Positions 44,672 to 53,221 are shown, counted from the first letter of the stretch. The stretch is 64,000 nt of DNA from Flavihumibacter soli (GCF_010692725.1 NZ_JAAFZB010000096.1:434001-498000), one strand, 5' to 3'. The notes: a model not told the origin generated them from the sequence alone. Program-made: numbers and translations.

Positions 44672-45169
44672 ATGTTAATTATGAGATCATTGCTTTCCCT
44701 GCTGTTCATAATTATTACTGGAACAGCGCATGCGCAGTTGCTGTCACTCGCTGAGCTTATATCATTCACCAAAAAGGATGCATCATCGATAAATGAAGAG
44801 TTGATTGCTAAAAACTGGAAATTCATTTCTTCTAGCCCAGCTTCAGATGATGAATTAGAGAAATTAACATGGGCACTTAGTTTCAGCGAATTTGATTCCA
44901 CCGCAATTGCATGGCTACACATTCGTAGGCAAAAGAATGGACCAAACAGGGTGGCGTTCCAATTTCATGACAATAAAGATTATATGTCACTTATTAAGGT
45001 CGTTAAAGCTTTGCCTGCAAAAAAGGAATTGTCAAATGCCATCAATAATACCTTCTATACTACTTATTCAAGTAAAAACTATACTTACCTTTTCAATGTC
45101 GATAGCGATACCTTTACTTTAAAGGTGTATGAATACGCGGATTTTACAAATTGGATATTCGGACACTAA
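44672..45169 (+). CDS. Secreted protein of unknown function
   Basis: 165 aa with signal peptide (ends AHAQ); ATG at 44681 is an equally good start. Mature part has LSLAELISFTKKDASSINEE and a C-terminal YLFNVDSDTFTLKVYEYADF. This pattern is common among short exported Sphingobacteriaceae proteins; no assigned function. Confidence 0.55.
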   Translation: MLIMRSLLSLLFIIITGTAHAQLLSLAELISFTKKDASSINEELIAKNWKFISSSPASDDELEKLTWALSFSEFDSTAIAWLHIRRQKNGPNRVAFQFHDNKDYMSLIKVVKALPAKKELSNAINNTFYTTYSSKNYTYLFNVDSDTFTLKVYEYADFTNWIFGH

Positions 45170-45307
45170 AAGGACAAATAATTGAGTCACTGTGGTTTAA
45201 AAATGTGTTATAATGCCTCTAAGTCTAGTACAAGTTTAAGGTGTTGATGATATCTAAAATTACAGCCATTTAAGAGGCATGACTTAATGCCATGCCTCAT
45301 GCGGATG

Positions 45308-45778
45308 TTAATTACTAAAGGTTGCGAATTCCCGATTAGATTCAGTATTCCAAACAGCTTTGATCTCGTCGAATTTGATTTCATAAGCAAGGCTGTGAAT
45401 CCATACTCGCTGTTCAACTACAGTATCTGTAAAATTATTCATCGTAAATCGGTAGATATTCCTCAAAAGGCTTGTTAACGCATATTCTCCAATCATTTCC
45501 GTAGCTCTATAATCAATGGAGTAATTGATATTGTAATATCCGGTGTCATCAGCACCTAAAGAAACACAGCAGTACGGAGTAATACACTCAAAAATAGTGG
45601 CTTCAGTACCTGGAAACTCTCTGTGATCTGTTTTGATGATACCCTTAACAGATTCATTATCCAAGAGGTTGGATATCCTGCTAACAGTTTCAACGATATA
45701 GGAATAGCACTTCTCTAACTCGCGGTTCTTAAGTTGTTGTTCAACAAGTAAGGTTTCTTCTAATAAGTAGTTTTTCAT
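45308..45778 (-). CDS. Island paralogue family, member 1
   Basis: 156 aa, soluble. It shares a layout with the proteins at 48333 and 48858: an N-terminal helix (LKNRELEKCYSYIVETVSRI), a central strand pair around ECITPYCCVSLGADDTGYYN, then a helix with LLRNIYRFT. No family known to me. Confidence 0.55.
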   Translation of the reverse strand: MKNYLLEETLLVEQQLKNRELEKCYSYIVETVSRISNLLDNESVKGIIKTDHREFPGTEATIFECITPYCCVSLGADDTGYYNINYSIDYRATEMIGEYALTSLLRNIYRFTMNNFTDTVVEQRVWIHSLAYEIKFDEIKAVWNTESNREFATFSN

Positions 45779-45955
45779 TATCGAGTATTTGAAATATAAT
45801 TGCGGTTTTTCGCTTTTAAAAAAACTGGTAATGGATTGAAGAGTTGCTTCATTAGTTTTTCCTACTATATTAGGTAGGGAGCTGCCTTACCCACTAAACC
45901 GCGATAGAAATTAAGGTTTTGAATTAGAATTTAATAGATTGTAGTCTATTGATTA

Positions 45956-46375
45956 TTAAATACCTATGCAAAACCCCAGTGATAGCTCAGACAAGCGTTC
46001 GCTCTGTCCCTTGGCTGTAAAAGAATAAACTTCCAATTTAGATCTGTCCATAACGCAGTAGTTATCTTTAGAATGAGTAGAACTGGTAAATTTACCTATC
46101 ACTACCAAGTCAATTTTATTAGAAGTTAGGAAAGAAGTTACCTGATATTTGTTATCCAAAAAGACATAAAGCTTTATTGCTTTACTTCGGGTTGACTTCT
46201 CGAACTTGTAAACGGCATTATCAGGTTCTAGTGGCGAAGTGATTTCTTGAAGGTGAATCAGTAATGTAGTTTGTCCTTCTTCGGAAATTACGAACGGTCG
46301 AATTCTCTGTTGATTTAAAGAACTTGAAAGAAGTTCTGTTATTTTCGTTGTTAACCCTAAGTGTAAATTATCCAA
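45956..46375 (-). CDS. Island protein of unknown function
   Basis: 139 aa, soluble, alternating strands and helices (RPFVISEEGQTTLLIHLQEI, KLYVFLDNKYQVTSFLTSNK, LVVIGKFTSSTHSKDNYCVM). No recognised motif. Lies downstream of a terminator, so separately transcribed from the small-protein operon. Confidence 0.5.
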   Translation of the reverse strand: MDNLHLGLTTKITELLSSSLNQQRIRPFVISEEGQTTLLIHLQEITSPLEPDNAVYKFEKSTRSKAIKLYVFLDNKYQVTSFLTSNKIDLVVIGKFTSSTHSKDNYCVMDRSKLEVYSFTAKGQSERLSELSLGFCIGI

Positions 46376-46401
46376 TTGCTTAAGTGCTTAATATATTAAT
46401 G

Positions 46402-46432
46402 CAAAAAGTAAAAGAGCGTAACGCCCTTTTAC
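46402..46432 (-). terminator. Terminator of the tiny-membrane-protein operon
   Basis: On the minus strand GTAAAAGGGCG / CGCTCTTTTAC (one mismatch) is followed by TTTTT, 5 nt after the stop at 46437. Confidence 0.65.
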
Positions 46433-46436
46433 CTAG

Positions 46437-46544
46437 TCAGTCTCTATAATTTCCGTTCTTATCATACTTATCCTGTTGGAAAATGACACTCCAAGCAAAT
46501 TTTAAGACGATTAGTGCCACTAAGGCACCGATGATGATTTCCAT
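46437..46544 (-). CDS. 35-residue membrane protein
   Basis: MEIIIGALVALIVLKFAWSV then IFQQDKYDKNGNYRD: one TM helix with a short charged tail. It starts 4 bp after the stop of the 32-residue frame, which itself starts 4 bp after the stop of the 46652 gene. Tight spacing and a terminator right after it argue that it is a real gene. Confidence 0.5.
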   Translation of the reverse strand: MEIIIGALVALIVLKFAWSVIFQQDKYDKNGNYRD

Positions 46545-46548
46545 ATAC

Positions 46549-46647
46549 TTATTTGTTTTTGATCTCGTTTCCAGTCGCAATTAGGCCTTTAATTATCAGC
46601 ATAATAGCAATCCCTGCTATTATGATTAACAATACTTTTAATATCAT
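46549..46647 (-). CDS. 32-residue membrane protein
   Basis: MILKVLLIIIAGIAIMLIIK then GLIATGNEIKNK: a single TM helix with a basic end. Second of three closely packed minus-strand frames (gaps of 4 bp on both sides). Resembles small hydrophobic peptides such as type I toxins or accessory membrane subunits; role not known. Confidence 0.5.
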   Translation of the reverse strand: MILKVLLIIIAGIAIMLIIKGLIATGNEIKNK

Positions 46648-46651
46648 GGTG

Positions 46652-47092
46652 CTAATTCGGAAGTTCACAAACGTTATAGACCCACTGCGTCTTTCGATCG
46701 GCACTCATTAATTTTAATTGAACACATCCGTCTGGTGACATGAGCTTAATTACCGTCAACTGTACCTTATTCATACTTTCCACGTTCCAGTGCAAAAAGC
46801 TCTTACCTTCATAGGTTTCTAGCTTCATGGGAGTAACTCTTTTATACTCTGTTTGATTTCTGTCATCACCGATTATAAAACTTTCAGCGTTCTTGGAAAT
46901 TTCGATCATCTTCTGATCGCTGAATGGTTCTGTTTGATGTACAACCTTTAAACTTTCCATTCTAGCTTCGGATAAAACGTAGAAAGATATTGATCCATTA
47001 TGATGTTTATTATAGTCCGAATTGGTGACAGATTTCTGCCGGAGTTGATAAAATCCACTGATCATGTTAATAAATGGTTGGGTTGGTTTCAT
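46652..47092 (-). CDS. Island protein of unknown function heading the small-protein operon
   Basis: 146 aa from ATG 47092 (MKPTQPFINMISGFYQLRQK); the frame continues to a TTG at 47116. Beta-rich (GSISFYVLSEARMESLKVVH, GCVQLKLMSADRKTQWVYNV). Divergent from the Xre regulator; the 188-bp gap carries a 20-bp perfect palindrome. Confidence 0.52.
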   Translation of the reverse strand: MKPTQPFINMISGFYQLRQKSVTNSDYNKHHNGSISFYVLSEARMESLKVVHQTEPFSDQKMIEISKNAESFIIGDDRNQTEYKRVTPMKLETYEGKSFLHWNVESMNKVQLTVIKLMSPDGCVQLKLMSADRKTQWVYNVCELPN

Positions 47093-47226
47093 AGCTAATT
47101 GGTTTTCGTTAAACAAATATTTTTGCTTGTAAGTATATTTTGTAATTTAAATTAAAATTTTGTTTTCTAAAAGTCACTTCAAATGAAACTTTTGTGACCG
47201 CTTCAGTTAGGGACTAAAATAACAAA

Positions 47227-47246
47227 CACTTAGTTATAACTAAGTG
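47227..47246. promoter_or_regulatory. 20-bp perfect palindrome, probable Xre operator
   Basis: CACTTAGTTATAACTAAGTG, perfectly symmetric, lies between the divergent xre gene and the small-protein operon. This is the normal place for an autoregulatory site of an Xre/Cro-type repressor. Confidence 0.65.
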
Positions 47247-47280
47247 AAGAGTGGAATTTCTTTTTATTCTTTCGTATCTG

Positions 47281-47526
47281 ATGGATAAGCCTCTTAAATC
47301 AGATATTGAATTCTATGTAATCAATAAGGTTAAAGAGAAAAGAGAGAACGCCAACATCTCACAATCTGAATTAGCGGTTAGGCTGGAAGTCTCAAACGGA
47401 TTCATTGGTCAAGTGGAAAGTTCGAAGTATCCAGCTAAATACAATCTCAATCATATCAATAAGCTTTCAATTATCTTCAACTGTTCACCGAAGGACTTTA
47501 TGCCAGATAACCACCTCAATGAGTAA
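47281..47526 (+). CDS. Xre-family transcriptional regulator
   Basis: 81 aa from ATG 47281 (MDKPLKSDIEFYVINKVKEK). The HTH is RENANISQSELAVRLEVSNG then FIGQVESSKYPAKYNLNHIN, followed by CSPKDFMPDN. A GTG at 47251 is possible, but it begins 4 bp after the palindrome and encodes an atypical start. Probably represses itself and the facing operon. Confidence 0.82.
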   Translation: MDKPLKSDIEFYVINKVKEKRENANISQSELAVRLEVSNGFIGQVESSKYPAKYNLNHINKLSIIFNCSPKDFMPDNHLNE

Positions 47527-47584
47527 AAAACGCTGTTAGAACTTAAGATAAGTTACAAGTTAGGCACACGTAGTGCCTAACTCG

Positions 47585-47779
47585 CTAGAAACAGGCTTTG
47601 AAGAGAGCCATTAAGATCAAAATTGGAACAACCACTTTTACAAGAAGGCCAAGCAAAGTCAGAATTCCCATAAAGGCACCTCCTAAAGCTTTTTTCTTCA
47701 TTGATGTCTCATCTCCAACAGCCATTACGACAATAGCTCCTATTACCGCGAACACAATAACAATAATGATGATATTCAT
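47585..47779 (-). CDS. Small two-TM membrane protein
   Basis: 64 aa, with hydrophobic helices at 1-20 and 33-62 separated by GDETSMKKKALGGAF. It overlaps the preceding gene by 4 bp (47776-47779), indicating an operon with the paralogue family members. No family recognised. Confidence 0.55.
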   Translation of the reverse strand: MNIIIIVIVFAVIGAIVVMAVGDETSMKKKALGGAFMGILTLLGLLVKVVVPILILMALFKACF

Positions 47780-48273
47780 AGTTGGATGTTCTTCAGAGTA
47801 TAAGTCTGCTCTGGATAGGTATCGACTAGATTGTTGAAATATTTCTCATAGTCACGAATATTTAACCTTGTCATATATCGGTTGATCAATCCACAATCGC
47901 TGAACAGGTCAATAATCTCCTTCTCAAATGGACAGTTATTAAAGTCGTAATTAATCCAGTATTGGCTCAATGGATCACATGTCAAGTTCATCGTAAAGGT
48001 CGGTGTAGCAAAGTTCCAGATAGATTCTGGGCATGATCGGTCAACCCTTCTGTTTCGTTCGCAGACTATTCGTTCTGTTGAGTCAGGTAACTTCGAATAG
48101 AAATCCTTAACCGTTTTCAAGAATCTAACATAGACCATGTCTACAATCTGGTTTCGCATTCTCTTAGCTGGATCATTGCTGTTTATTGCCTTGGTAAAGT
48201 ATTTATTGGGCCAACGTTGAGGCCTATTTTCAGGTTTGACGGGTGCTGTTTCTTCAGTCTTGAATTCTCTCAT
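47776..48273 (-). CDS. Island paralogue family, divergent member
   Basis: 165 aa, soluble. The middle (MVYVRFLKTVKDFYSKL, SIWNFATPTFTMNLTCDPLS, QYWINYDFNN) follows the same order as the 48333 and 48858 proteins but with a longer basic N-terminus. A CCTTTTAAA box lies 12 bp before the ATG. Homology is an inference from pattern. Confidence 0.48.
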   Translation of the reverse strand: MREFKTEETAPVKPENRPQRWPNKYFTKAINSNDPAKRMRNQIVDMVYVRFLKTVKDFYSKLPDSTERIVCERNRRVDRSCPESIWNFATPTFTMNLTCDPLSQYWINYDFNNCPFEKEIIDLFSDCGLINRYMTRLNIRDYEKYFNNLVDTYPEQTYTLKNIQL

Positions 48274-48300
48274 GACGCATTTATTTAAAAGGTAAGAAGT

Positions 48301-48331
48301 TAAAGAGCCTACCGAATAGCAGGCTCTAAAA
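48301..48331 (-). terminator. Terminator after the 48333 gene
   Basis: AGAGCCTGC / GCAGGCTCT-type stem (AGAGCCT...AGGCTCT) just after the stop of the 48333 gene on the minus strand, followed by TTTAAC. A weak T tail. Confidence 0.5.
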
Positions 48332-48332
48332 G

Positions 48333-48815
48333 TTAGTCGTTATCCTGAACAGAGATGGTTATAAAGTCGTTCTCTCCTTGTGCCAGCCGGTTAAGAAAGA
48401 ACGATTGGATCTTGCCAGGATTGGTTACTCGAACGCAATCTTCAATGTTCGGCTTGTTCTTCTCCTGCATCGTGTGCTTAAAAAGCTGCCTGATCGCTCG
48501 GTTATAAAGTCTAGCTCCAAATCGGTTCAAGGCCTCCTCGTCATAGCAGAAGTAGATCATCTTATAGCCCACCTTATTTGAAGTCAGCGTGATGTTCCAG
48601 AAGCAGCAGATGCTTTCATTGATCAGGTTCGTTTCCTTCCCGCTCTTCGCGTGTTCAACCTGTATCCAAGTTCTGTACTTCTTGCTGTCAAACGGTGAGA
48701 GCAACGCTTTGGCTCCTTTAACTATCCGCGAATAAGCTTTTTCTACTTCTGCGTTCCTTGCTTCAAGTTCCTGTGCAGTTTTTAAATCGGTTTGTTCTTG
48801 AGTTTCTACATTCAT
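48333..48815 (-). CDS. Island paralogue family, member 2
   Basis: 160 aa. Helix LEARNAEVEKAYSRIVKGAK, strands SICCFWNITLTSNKVGYKMI, helix RFGARLYNRAIRQLFKHTM. Similar in length and layout to the 45308 and 48858 proteins. No known domain. Same strand and close to the neighbouring members, so probably duplicated in place. Confidence 0.55.
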   Translation of the reverse strand: MNVETQEQTDLKTAQELEARNAEVEKAYSRIVKGAKALLSPFDSKKYRTWIQVEHAKSGKETNLINESICCFWNITLTSNKVGYKMIYFCYDEEALNRFGARLYNRAIRQLFKHTMQEKNKPNIEDCVRVTNPGKIQSFFLNRLAQGENDFITISVQDND

Positions 48816-48844
48816 GATTTTGAGTTTAAATGGTGATTTATTAA

Positions 48845-48867
48845 ATGAAAAAGGCCCTCATCGGGCC
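48845..48867 (-). terminator. Terminator overlapping the end of the 48858 gene
   Basis: AAGGCCC / GGGCCTT with a TCAT-type loop, followed on the minus strand by TTTTTCATTT; the stem includes the stop codon. Confidence 0.7.
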
Positions 48868-49334
48868 TTATAGTCTTCTAATACTAGCTTGTAGTGTGGA
48901 TCTTCTTCTTCCAAGCCACTTGCGAAGTGCCTGGCTTCTTCATAAATGTCGCTGTAGTAGGGAAAGACTTCTAAGCATTCGTCACTTCCTGGTTTCGGTT
49001 TCGTGTTTGCATAAATGATTCTCAGGAGCTTGTTATAGTGAAGATGTCCAAGGTGTCTGATAGCTGTGTCATTGACAGCATAACCAATTTTTAGCTGACC
49101 GCCATCGTTCCGATTCAGTACTAAGTACATATAAGAGGTGAGCAGCTCAAAGACTTCATTCTCCTCTTTTGGATAATGTTTTAAGTCTATTTCGATCCGA
49201 AACCTAAGGTCAGGATCCTCGAAGCTCTTCGATAGCTCAGCGATTTCTTTTAGGATTTTAAAGTAGACTTTTTCGATTGCTTTGTTCGTTGCCTGCAACT
49301 CTTCGGACAGGCTAGTGGCGTTTGAGTGAGTCAT
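48858..49334 (-). CDS. Island paralogue family, member 3
   Basis: 158 aa. Helix LQATNKAIEKVYFKILKEIA, then EIDLKHYPKEENEVFELLTS, YMYLVLNRNDGGQLKIGYAV and LHYNKLLRIIY. The N-terminal helix is near-superimposable on the member at 48333. First gene of this minus-strand series. Upstream, 49335-50086 has no gene. Confidence 0.55.
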   Translation of the reverse strand: MTHSNATSLSEELQATNKAIEKVYFKILKEIAELSKSFEDPDLRFRIEIDLKHYPKEENEVFELLTSYMYLVLNRNDGGQLKIGYAVNDTAIRHLGHLHYNKLLRIIYANTKPKPGSDECLEVFPYYSDIYEEARHFASGLEEEDPHYKLVLEDYKAR

Positions 49335-49740
49335 AACAGAGTTTTTAAGTGAGTTAATGGACCAGATGCTAGAAAGAGGGTGATTGATAGGTAATCAAAC
49401 GAAGGTTAGCTTATAAAAAAATAGCTTGAAGTGCCAGTAAAATGCATGGGGAATACAATCGAGTTGAAATGTAAGGCACTAGTCATTGACAGAAATGACA
49501 GGAATTTAAGTTTCCATTTTAGAGGAGATTTTTTAGGAATGGTTCTGATCCCTACGAGTGAAACACTCTCAAATCTTTTGCTTACTAGCGAGATACGGTG
49601 GGGCGGTATATCTAAGCGACCCAGGGGTGGTTATTAGGCTCAAAATATTTCTTGGAAGAAATAGAGCTAAAATAAAGAAGTAAACGATGCTTGGAGGGAG
49701 GGGTGGTCAGTATATCAGAGAGTACCCCAATAAACAACAA

Positions 49741-49768
49741 AAGCACCTTTTTAGGGGTGCTTCGGTTT
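49741..49768 (+). terminator. Stem-loop with T tail in a gene-free stretch
   Basis: AAGCACC / GGTGCTT with an 8-nt loop and CGGTTTT tail, in the 752-bp gap 49335-50086. It implies a plus-strand transcript ending here, but I find no gene or promoter for it. The gap otherwise shows a GTTGTTGTTGG triplet run at 49781. Confidence 0.5.
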
Positions 49769-50052
49769 TCCATTTGTTGTTGTTGGTTGTTGTTGTCTTT
49801 AATCACCTGCACAACCTAAAACAATACACTTAAGAGATGTTTTAGGATGATTAAACCAGCTTTTCTACTCCAGTCTAACCATTTTGTTTTTTCCTTATCC
49901 TTCATAATTACAACAACGACACTTTTTCTTGTAAGACAACATTGAATACAAGGGTGTCTTAACTCGAAGATAAGCACCCGGTTGATATAGTTAAGTTTAT
50001 GTTTTCCACACTATTTTGAATGTGTGGATATAAAAAATGGTAAAACATTCCT

Positions 50053-50069
50053 TGCTAAGAAACTTAGCA
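50053..50069. promoter_or_regulatory. Small inverted repeat ahead of the 50087 gene
   Basis: TGCTAAG-AAA-CTTAGCA ends 17 bp before the ATG at 50087. The core CTAAG is shared with the Xre operator palindrome at 47227, so it might be a second target of that regulator. Confidence 0.4.
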
Positions 50070-50086
50070 TAGCTTAACTTTGCCTA

Positions 50087-50317
50087 ATGCCGACTATCCA
50101 AATAGCATACAAAGGTATGAAGTACAGTAGAGAGGTAACCAGAAATCCACAGGGTATCTATATACTGAATTCTAAGGGTAGGGAATACTGGTTCCGGAAG
50201 GATTTTGAGAGCCAGAAGAAAAACTATGGTTGGGTACTGATTAACGGTACAAGTTTACCGGAAGAGTTTTTAGAACAGATTTGTAGCGCCCTTCAGACCA
50301 TCTATATCTACGGGTAA
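50087..50317 (+). CDS. Small island protein of unknown function
   Basis: 76 aa, soluble: MPTIQIAYKGMKYSREVTRN, then GIYILNSKGREYWFRKDFES and a C-terminal helix. Two or three strands with basic and aromatic residues. No recognised family. Confidence 0.5.
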   Translation: MPTIQIAYKGMKYSREVTRNPQGIYILNSKGREYWFRKDFESQKKNYGWVLINGTSLPEEFLEQICSALQTIYIYG

Positions 50318-50405
50318 AAGGGGTGATTCTAATCAATTGAATAGGAATAGCGGAGCAGCTTGAGATGTTGGAAGGTCGATAAATTCTTTGCTTAGAAACC
50401 TACAG

Positions 50406-50588
50406 CTAGCTTTCGTTCTTAAGCATTTCTGCCATCAGACGAGTCTGCTTTCTCAGCAATTCGCCTATGTCTTTATTTGCTCCGTGCGCTTTAAAGCGCT
50501 TATGCCATACCGAAATTCTAAGGAATGCTATACCAACTAGAAACGCAATGAAGGAGAGGATGAAAACCATTAGCTCTGAAAAGTCCAT
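50406..50588 (-). CDS. 60-residue single-TM protein
   Basis: MDFSELMVFILSFIAFLVGI then AFLRISVWHKRF: one TM helix, then a charged helix (IGELLRKQTRLMAEMLKNES). Small and not recognised, but the composition and the clean start support a gene. Confidence 0.42.
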   Translation of the reverse strand: MDFSELMVFILSFIAFLVGIAFLRISVWHKRFKAHGANKDIGELLRKQTRLMAEMLKNES

Positions 50589-50761
50589 TAATCAATTAAA
50601 CTCGATGGATGCAACCATTAATAAATATGGCACTAATATACGTATGGTCATTTAAATCCACATTTCGTCTGTCGGGTTAAGTCTAACAGTTCGGAACAAT
50701 GGACTGGAACACTGTGTAGTTACAGTAACTTTTGTATTTTCGATAAATTAGTAAATATCTT

Positions 50762-51445
50762 ATGTGTGGACGAATCACGTTGCCAAGAACCCAAGAGATA
50801 GTTGAAGAAACCGGTTTAAAGTTTGAGCAAGAGCATATGCCGGCTCATATTAATGTACCTCCAACTCTTAAGATCCCACTAATCACAAATACCAAACCCG
50901 ATCATCTACAGTATTTCACCTGGAGTCTAATTCCACCGTTTTCAAAGACGGGTAAGCCAGACTTCAAGATGAGTACGTTCAATGCTACCATCGAGCGCCT
51001 GGAAGAGTCACAGATGTGGAAACCGTTATTAGGAAAGAGGCATTGTGTGATCATCACATCAGGATTCTATGAATGGCAATATGAGGATCCTATTAAAAAG
51101 AAGAACAGCAAGCCTCACCTTATAAAAGCAAAGAATAGCAAGTTCACTTATATGGCTGGGTTATGGTCTGTATGGACTGATCGGGAAACTGGTGAGATGG
51201 TTCCCAGTTGTACATTAATCACTCTCCCTGCTAATTCCTTGATGGCTCAGATTCATAATACTAAAGGACGTATGCCTGCTTTTCTTACTGAGGAAACTGC
51301 TAAAATCTGGTTAGATCAAGAACTAAGCTATGATGAGAGAAAGAAACAAGCGTTAAATCCAGTACCAGACGAGTTTCTGGATGCATATCCTATTATTAAG
51401 GTTGGAGATGAAGAGGAGTATAGTAAGTTAATGGAGATTTGCTAA
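50762..51445 (+). CDS. SRAP-domain DNA-protein crosslink protein (YedK/HMCES-like)
   Basis: 227 aa. Catalytic Cys2 directly after the initiator Met (MCGRITLPR), Glu in SGFYEWQYED and His in AQIHNTKGRMPAFL. Such proteins bond covalently to abasic sites in single-stranded DNA and are frequent on plasmids, phages and islands. Start is fixed by the need for Cys at position 2. 26 bp to the next gene. Confidence 0.93.
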   Translation: MCGRITLPRTQEIVEETGLKFEQEHMPAHINVPPTLKIPLITNTKPDHLQYFTWSLIPPFSKTGKPDFKMSTFNATIERLEESQMWKPLLGKRHCVIITSGFYEWQYEDPIKKKNSKPHLIKAKNSKFTYMAGLWSVWTDRETGEMVPSCTLITLPANSLMAQIHNTKGRMPAFLTEETAKIWLDQELSYDERKKQALNPVPDEFLDAYPIIKVGDEEEYSKLMEIC

Positions 51446-51470
51446 TACGAATAAAAGATTATATTCAAGG

Positions 51471-51950
51471 ATGTTATCGAAATTCCGTTCACCTAAAGTT
51501 AGAAAGATAGTTGCAAGAGAGATTCTTTACCTAACAGCTGTACTTATTATTATCTCACTAAGCTGGGCTGTGTTTAAAACGAATAATCATTTTGCAATTG
51601 AGTACAATAGTAAGTTTAATCGTTGGGTGAAGCAGGAACGTGAGAAAGCTAGCTCATTCGATTATTATGGGCAGAGGTTATCCCGACGAGGTTACGCGTT
51701 GCGAGCTGGTGAAGACCCAGGCACAGACGATGGGAAATGGACAGTGAACGATCATATTGGTAGGAAGAGTGCTGATTCAATAAGTTCTATTATTAATATA
51801 GCAGAAGCGAAGCATAAACCGAGGTTCGTAATAAACCCGATTTACTGGAATTACTTTTTGATAGGTTTACTATTGCTTGTATTTCCAATCAGGTACCTTT
51901 TCCGAATAACAACATGGGCTTATAATGAAATATTTGTTGCCGAGAATTAA
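51471..51950 (+). CDS. Two-TM protein with a periplasmic loop
   Basis: 159 aa. TM helices at about 17-37 and 126-147 bracket a polar loop (FNRWVKQEREKASSFDYYGQ, then RLSRRGYALRAGEDPGTDDG). Probably co-transcribed with the SRAP gene. Not recognised. Confidence 0.5.
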   Translation: MLSKFRSPKVRKIVAREILYLTAVLIIISLSWAVFKTNNHFAIEYNSKFNRWVKQEREKASSFDYYGQRLSRRGYALRAGEDPGTDDGKWTVNDHIGRKSADSISSIINIAEAKHKPRFVINPIYWNYFLIGLLLLVFPIRYLFRITTWAYNEIFVAEN

Positions 51951-52070
51951 GGATCTATTGTAGCTCTAGTTTAATAAAATCCAATGTGCTTTTACCTTAT
52001 AAAAAATATGCAAGGTGAGTTAACCTTCGGTCACTTTTCAAGGTAAATCTATTCTTGCTTACAATATAGA

Positions 52071-52110
52071 TTTCCTACACCTATCACCTTCTTACAGGCA
52101 ATTTCCTACA
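52071..52110 (+). repeat. Direct repeats TTTCCTACA ahead of the initiator-like gene
   Basis: TTTCCTACA at 52071-52079 and 52102-52110, 31 bp apart, within the A+T-rich gap 51951-52290 that also has AAGGT-GAGTT-AACCTT. This layout could be an iteron-like or operator region for the downstream protein. Two copies are too few to prove an origin. Confidence 0.35.
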
Positions 52111-52290
52111 ATAATCCAAATTGAAAAGTTTCAGATACTTTCATAGTCACCTAGGAAAGACGCCTGCTTTTTGGTATCTTTAAGTAGTTCCAGCAACACA
52201 CGAAGTTCTTTCGTAGTGTCAATAGATAAGCAAAGAGGTATCCCTCATTTCCAAGATTTACCTTATCAATAACAAACTTTTTATTACTTA

Positions 52291-52983
52291 ATGGATAATG
52301 CCAAGCGCTTCATTTTGAAGCCAACTTTCAACAACCTAACAGAACAAGGGTTGAACTACAAAGATATACTGACCTACGTTGCTATAAGGTCATACTATAA
52401 CACAAGAGATAAATACTGTTACCCAAGCTATAAGACACTAGAAAAAAGAACCGGTCTCAGTTCTAAATTCATTTCACAATCGATCATGCGCTTAGATAAA
52501 GCTGGATACTTACACGTTTGGAAACTTGGTAAAGGCAGGGTACAGCATTGTTATAAATTTCCAGATAATGGAACTTACCATAAGATACCTTATGACCTTT
52601 TAGAGGATAAGTCCTTGAATCCTCACGAAAAGTCTATGCTATTGTTGCTAAGAGAGTACTGTAGTGATGACCTGGTAAGCGATAATTCGATTAGGGAGAT
52701 TGCATCCTTATCTGGTTTGACTTATCGAACTATCCACAAGCAGTTTCAAGCACTTACTTTAAAAGGTTTCATTCGCTATGAGGAGATTGAAAATACTGAA
52801 TCAAAGACGATCTCGAAGGTCTTTGGGTTTACGGACAAGATCAACTGGCAATTTAATGATGGCTCGATAAAGATAGTGGGAAACTCGGCATTCAATGTTG
52901 ATTCCATCATAGATATGTGGGCCAACTCAGTAAGGTGTAGATATGCGAATAATAAACTGATAGCTCAATTACAATCCGGTTAG
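52291..52983 (+). CDS. Two-winged-helix protein, replication-initiator-like
   Basis: 230 aa. First wHTH at about 20-95 (KDILTYVAIRSYYNTRDKYC then YPSYKTLEKRTGLSSKFISQ), second at about 115-175 (EKSMLLLLREYCSDDLVSDN, then IREIASLSGLTYRTIHKQFQ). Tandem wHTH proteins starting this way are common replication initiators or regulators of plasmids, phages and satellites. It follows a repeat-bearing A+T-rich gap and ends with a terminator. Initiator or regulator remains open. Confidence 0.65.
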   Translation: MDNAKRFILKPTFNNLTEQGLNYKDILTYVAIRSYYNTRDKYCYPSYKTLEKRTGLSSKFISQSIMRLDKAGYLHVWKLGKGRVQHCYKFPDNGTYHKIPYDLLEDKSLNPHEKSMLLLLREYCSDDLVSDNSIREIASLSGLTYRTIHKQFQALTLKGFIRYEEIENTESKTISKVFGFTDKINWQFNDGSIKIVGNSAFNVDSIIDMWANSVRCRYANNKLIAQLQSG

Positions 52984-53018
52984 ATGGTCTACCGTATAAA
53001 AAATAGCTTACGACATAA

Positions 53019-53044
53019 AAAGGCACCTTAGAGGGTGCCTTTCG
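53019..53044 (+). terminator. Terminator after the two-wHTH gene
   Basis: Perfect stem AAAGGCACC / GGTGCCTTT, 6-nt loop, 36 nt after the stop; T tail is short (TTTCGTG). Confidence 0.75.
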
Positions 53045-53221
53045 TGTTTATCGCAAGTACTTACTTTAAAAGGTAAATTGCTAACATGCCTCTTAATCGA
53101 GATCGACCGATGGTTTTACGTTACTCATTAAGCTAAAACCTGGCTTTGATCAATTTTAACGCTAAAAGGCTCGTTTACCAACAAATTGAGTAATAACGTC
53201 GTTTTAGCTTAAACTGGAGTC

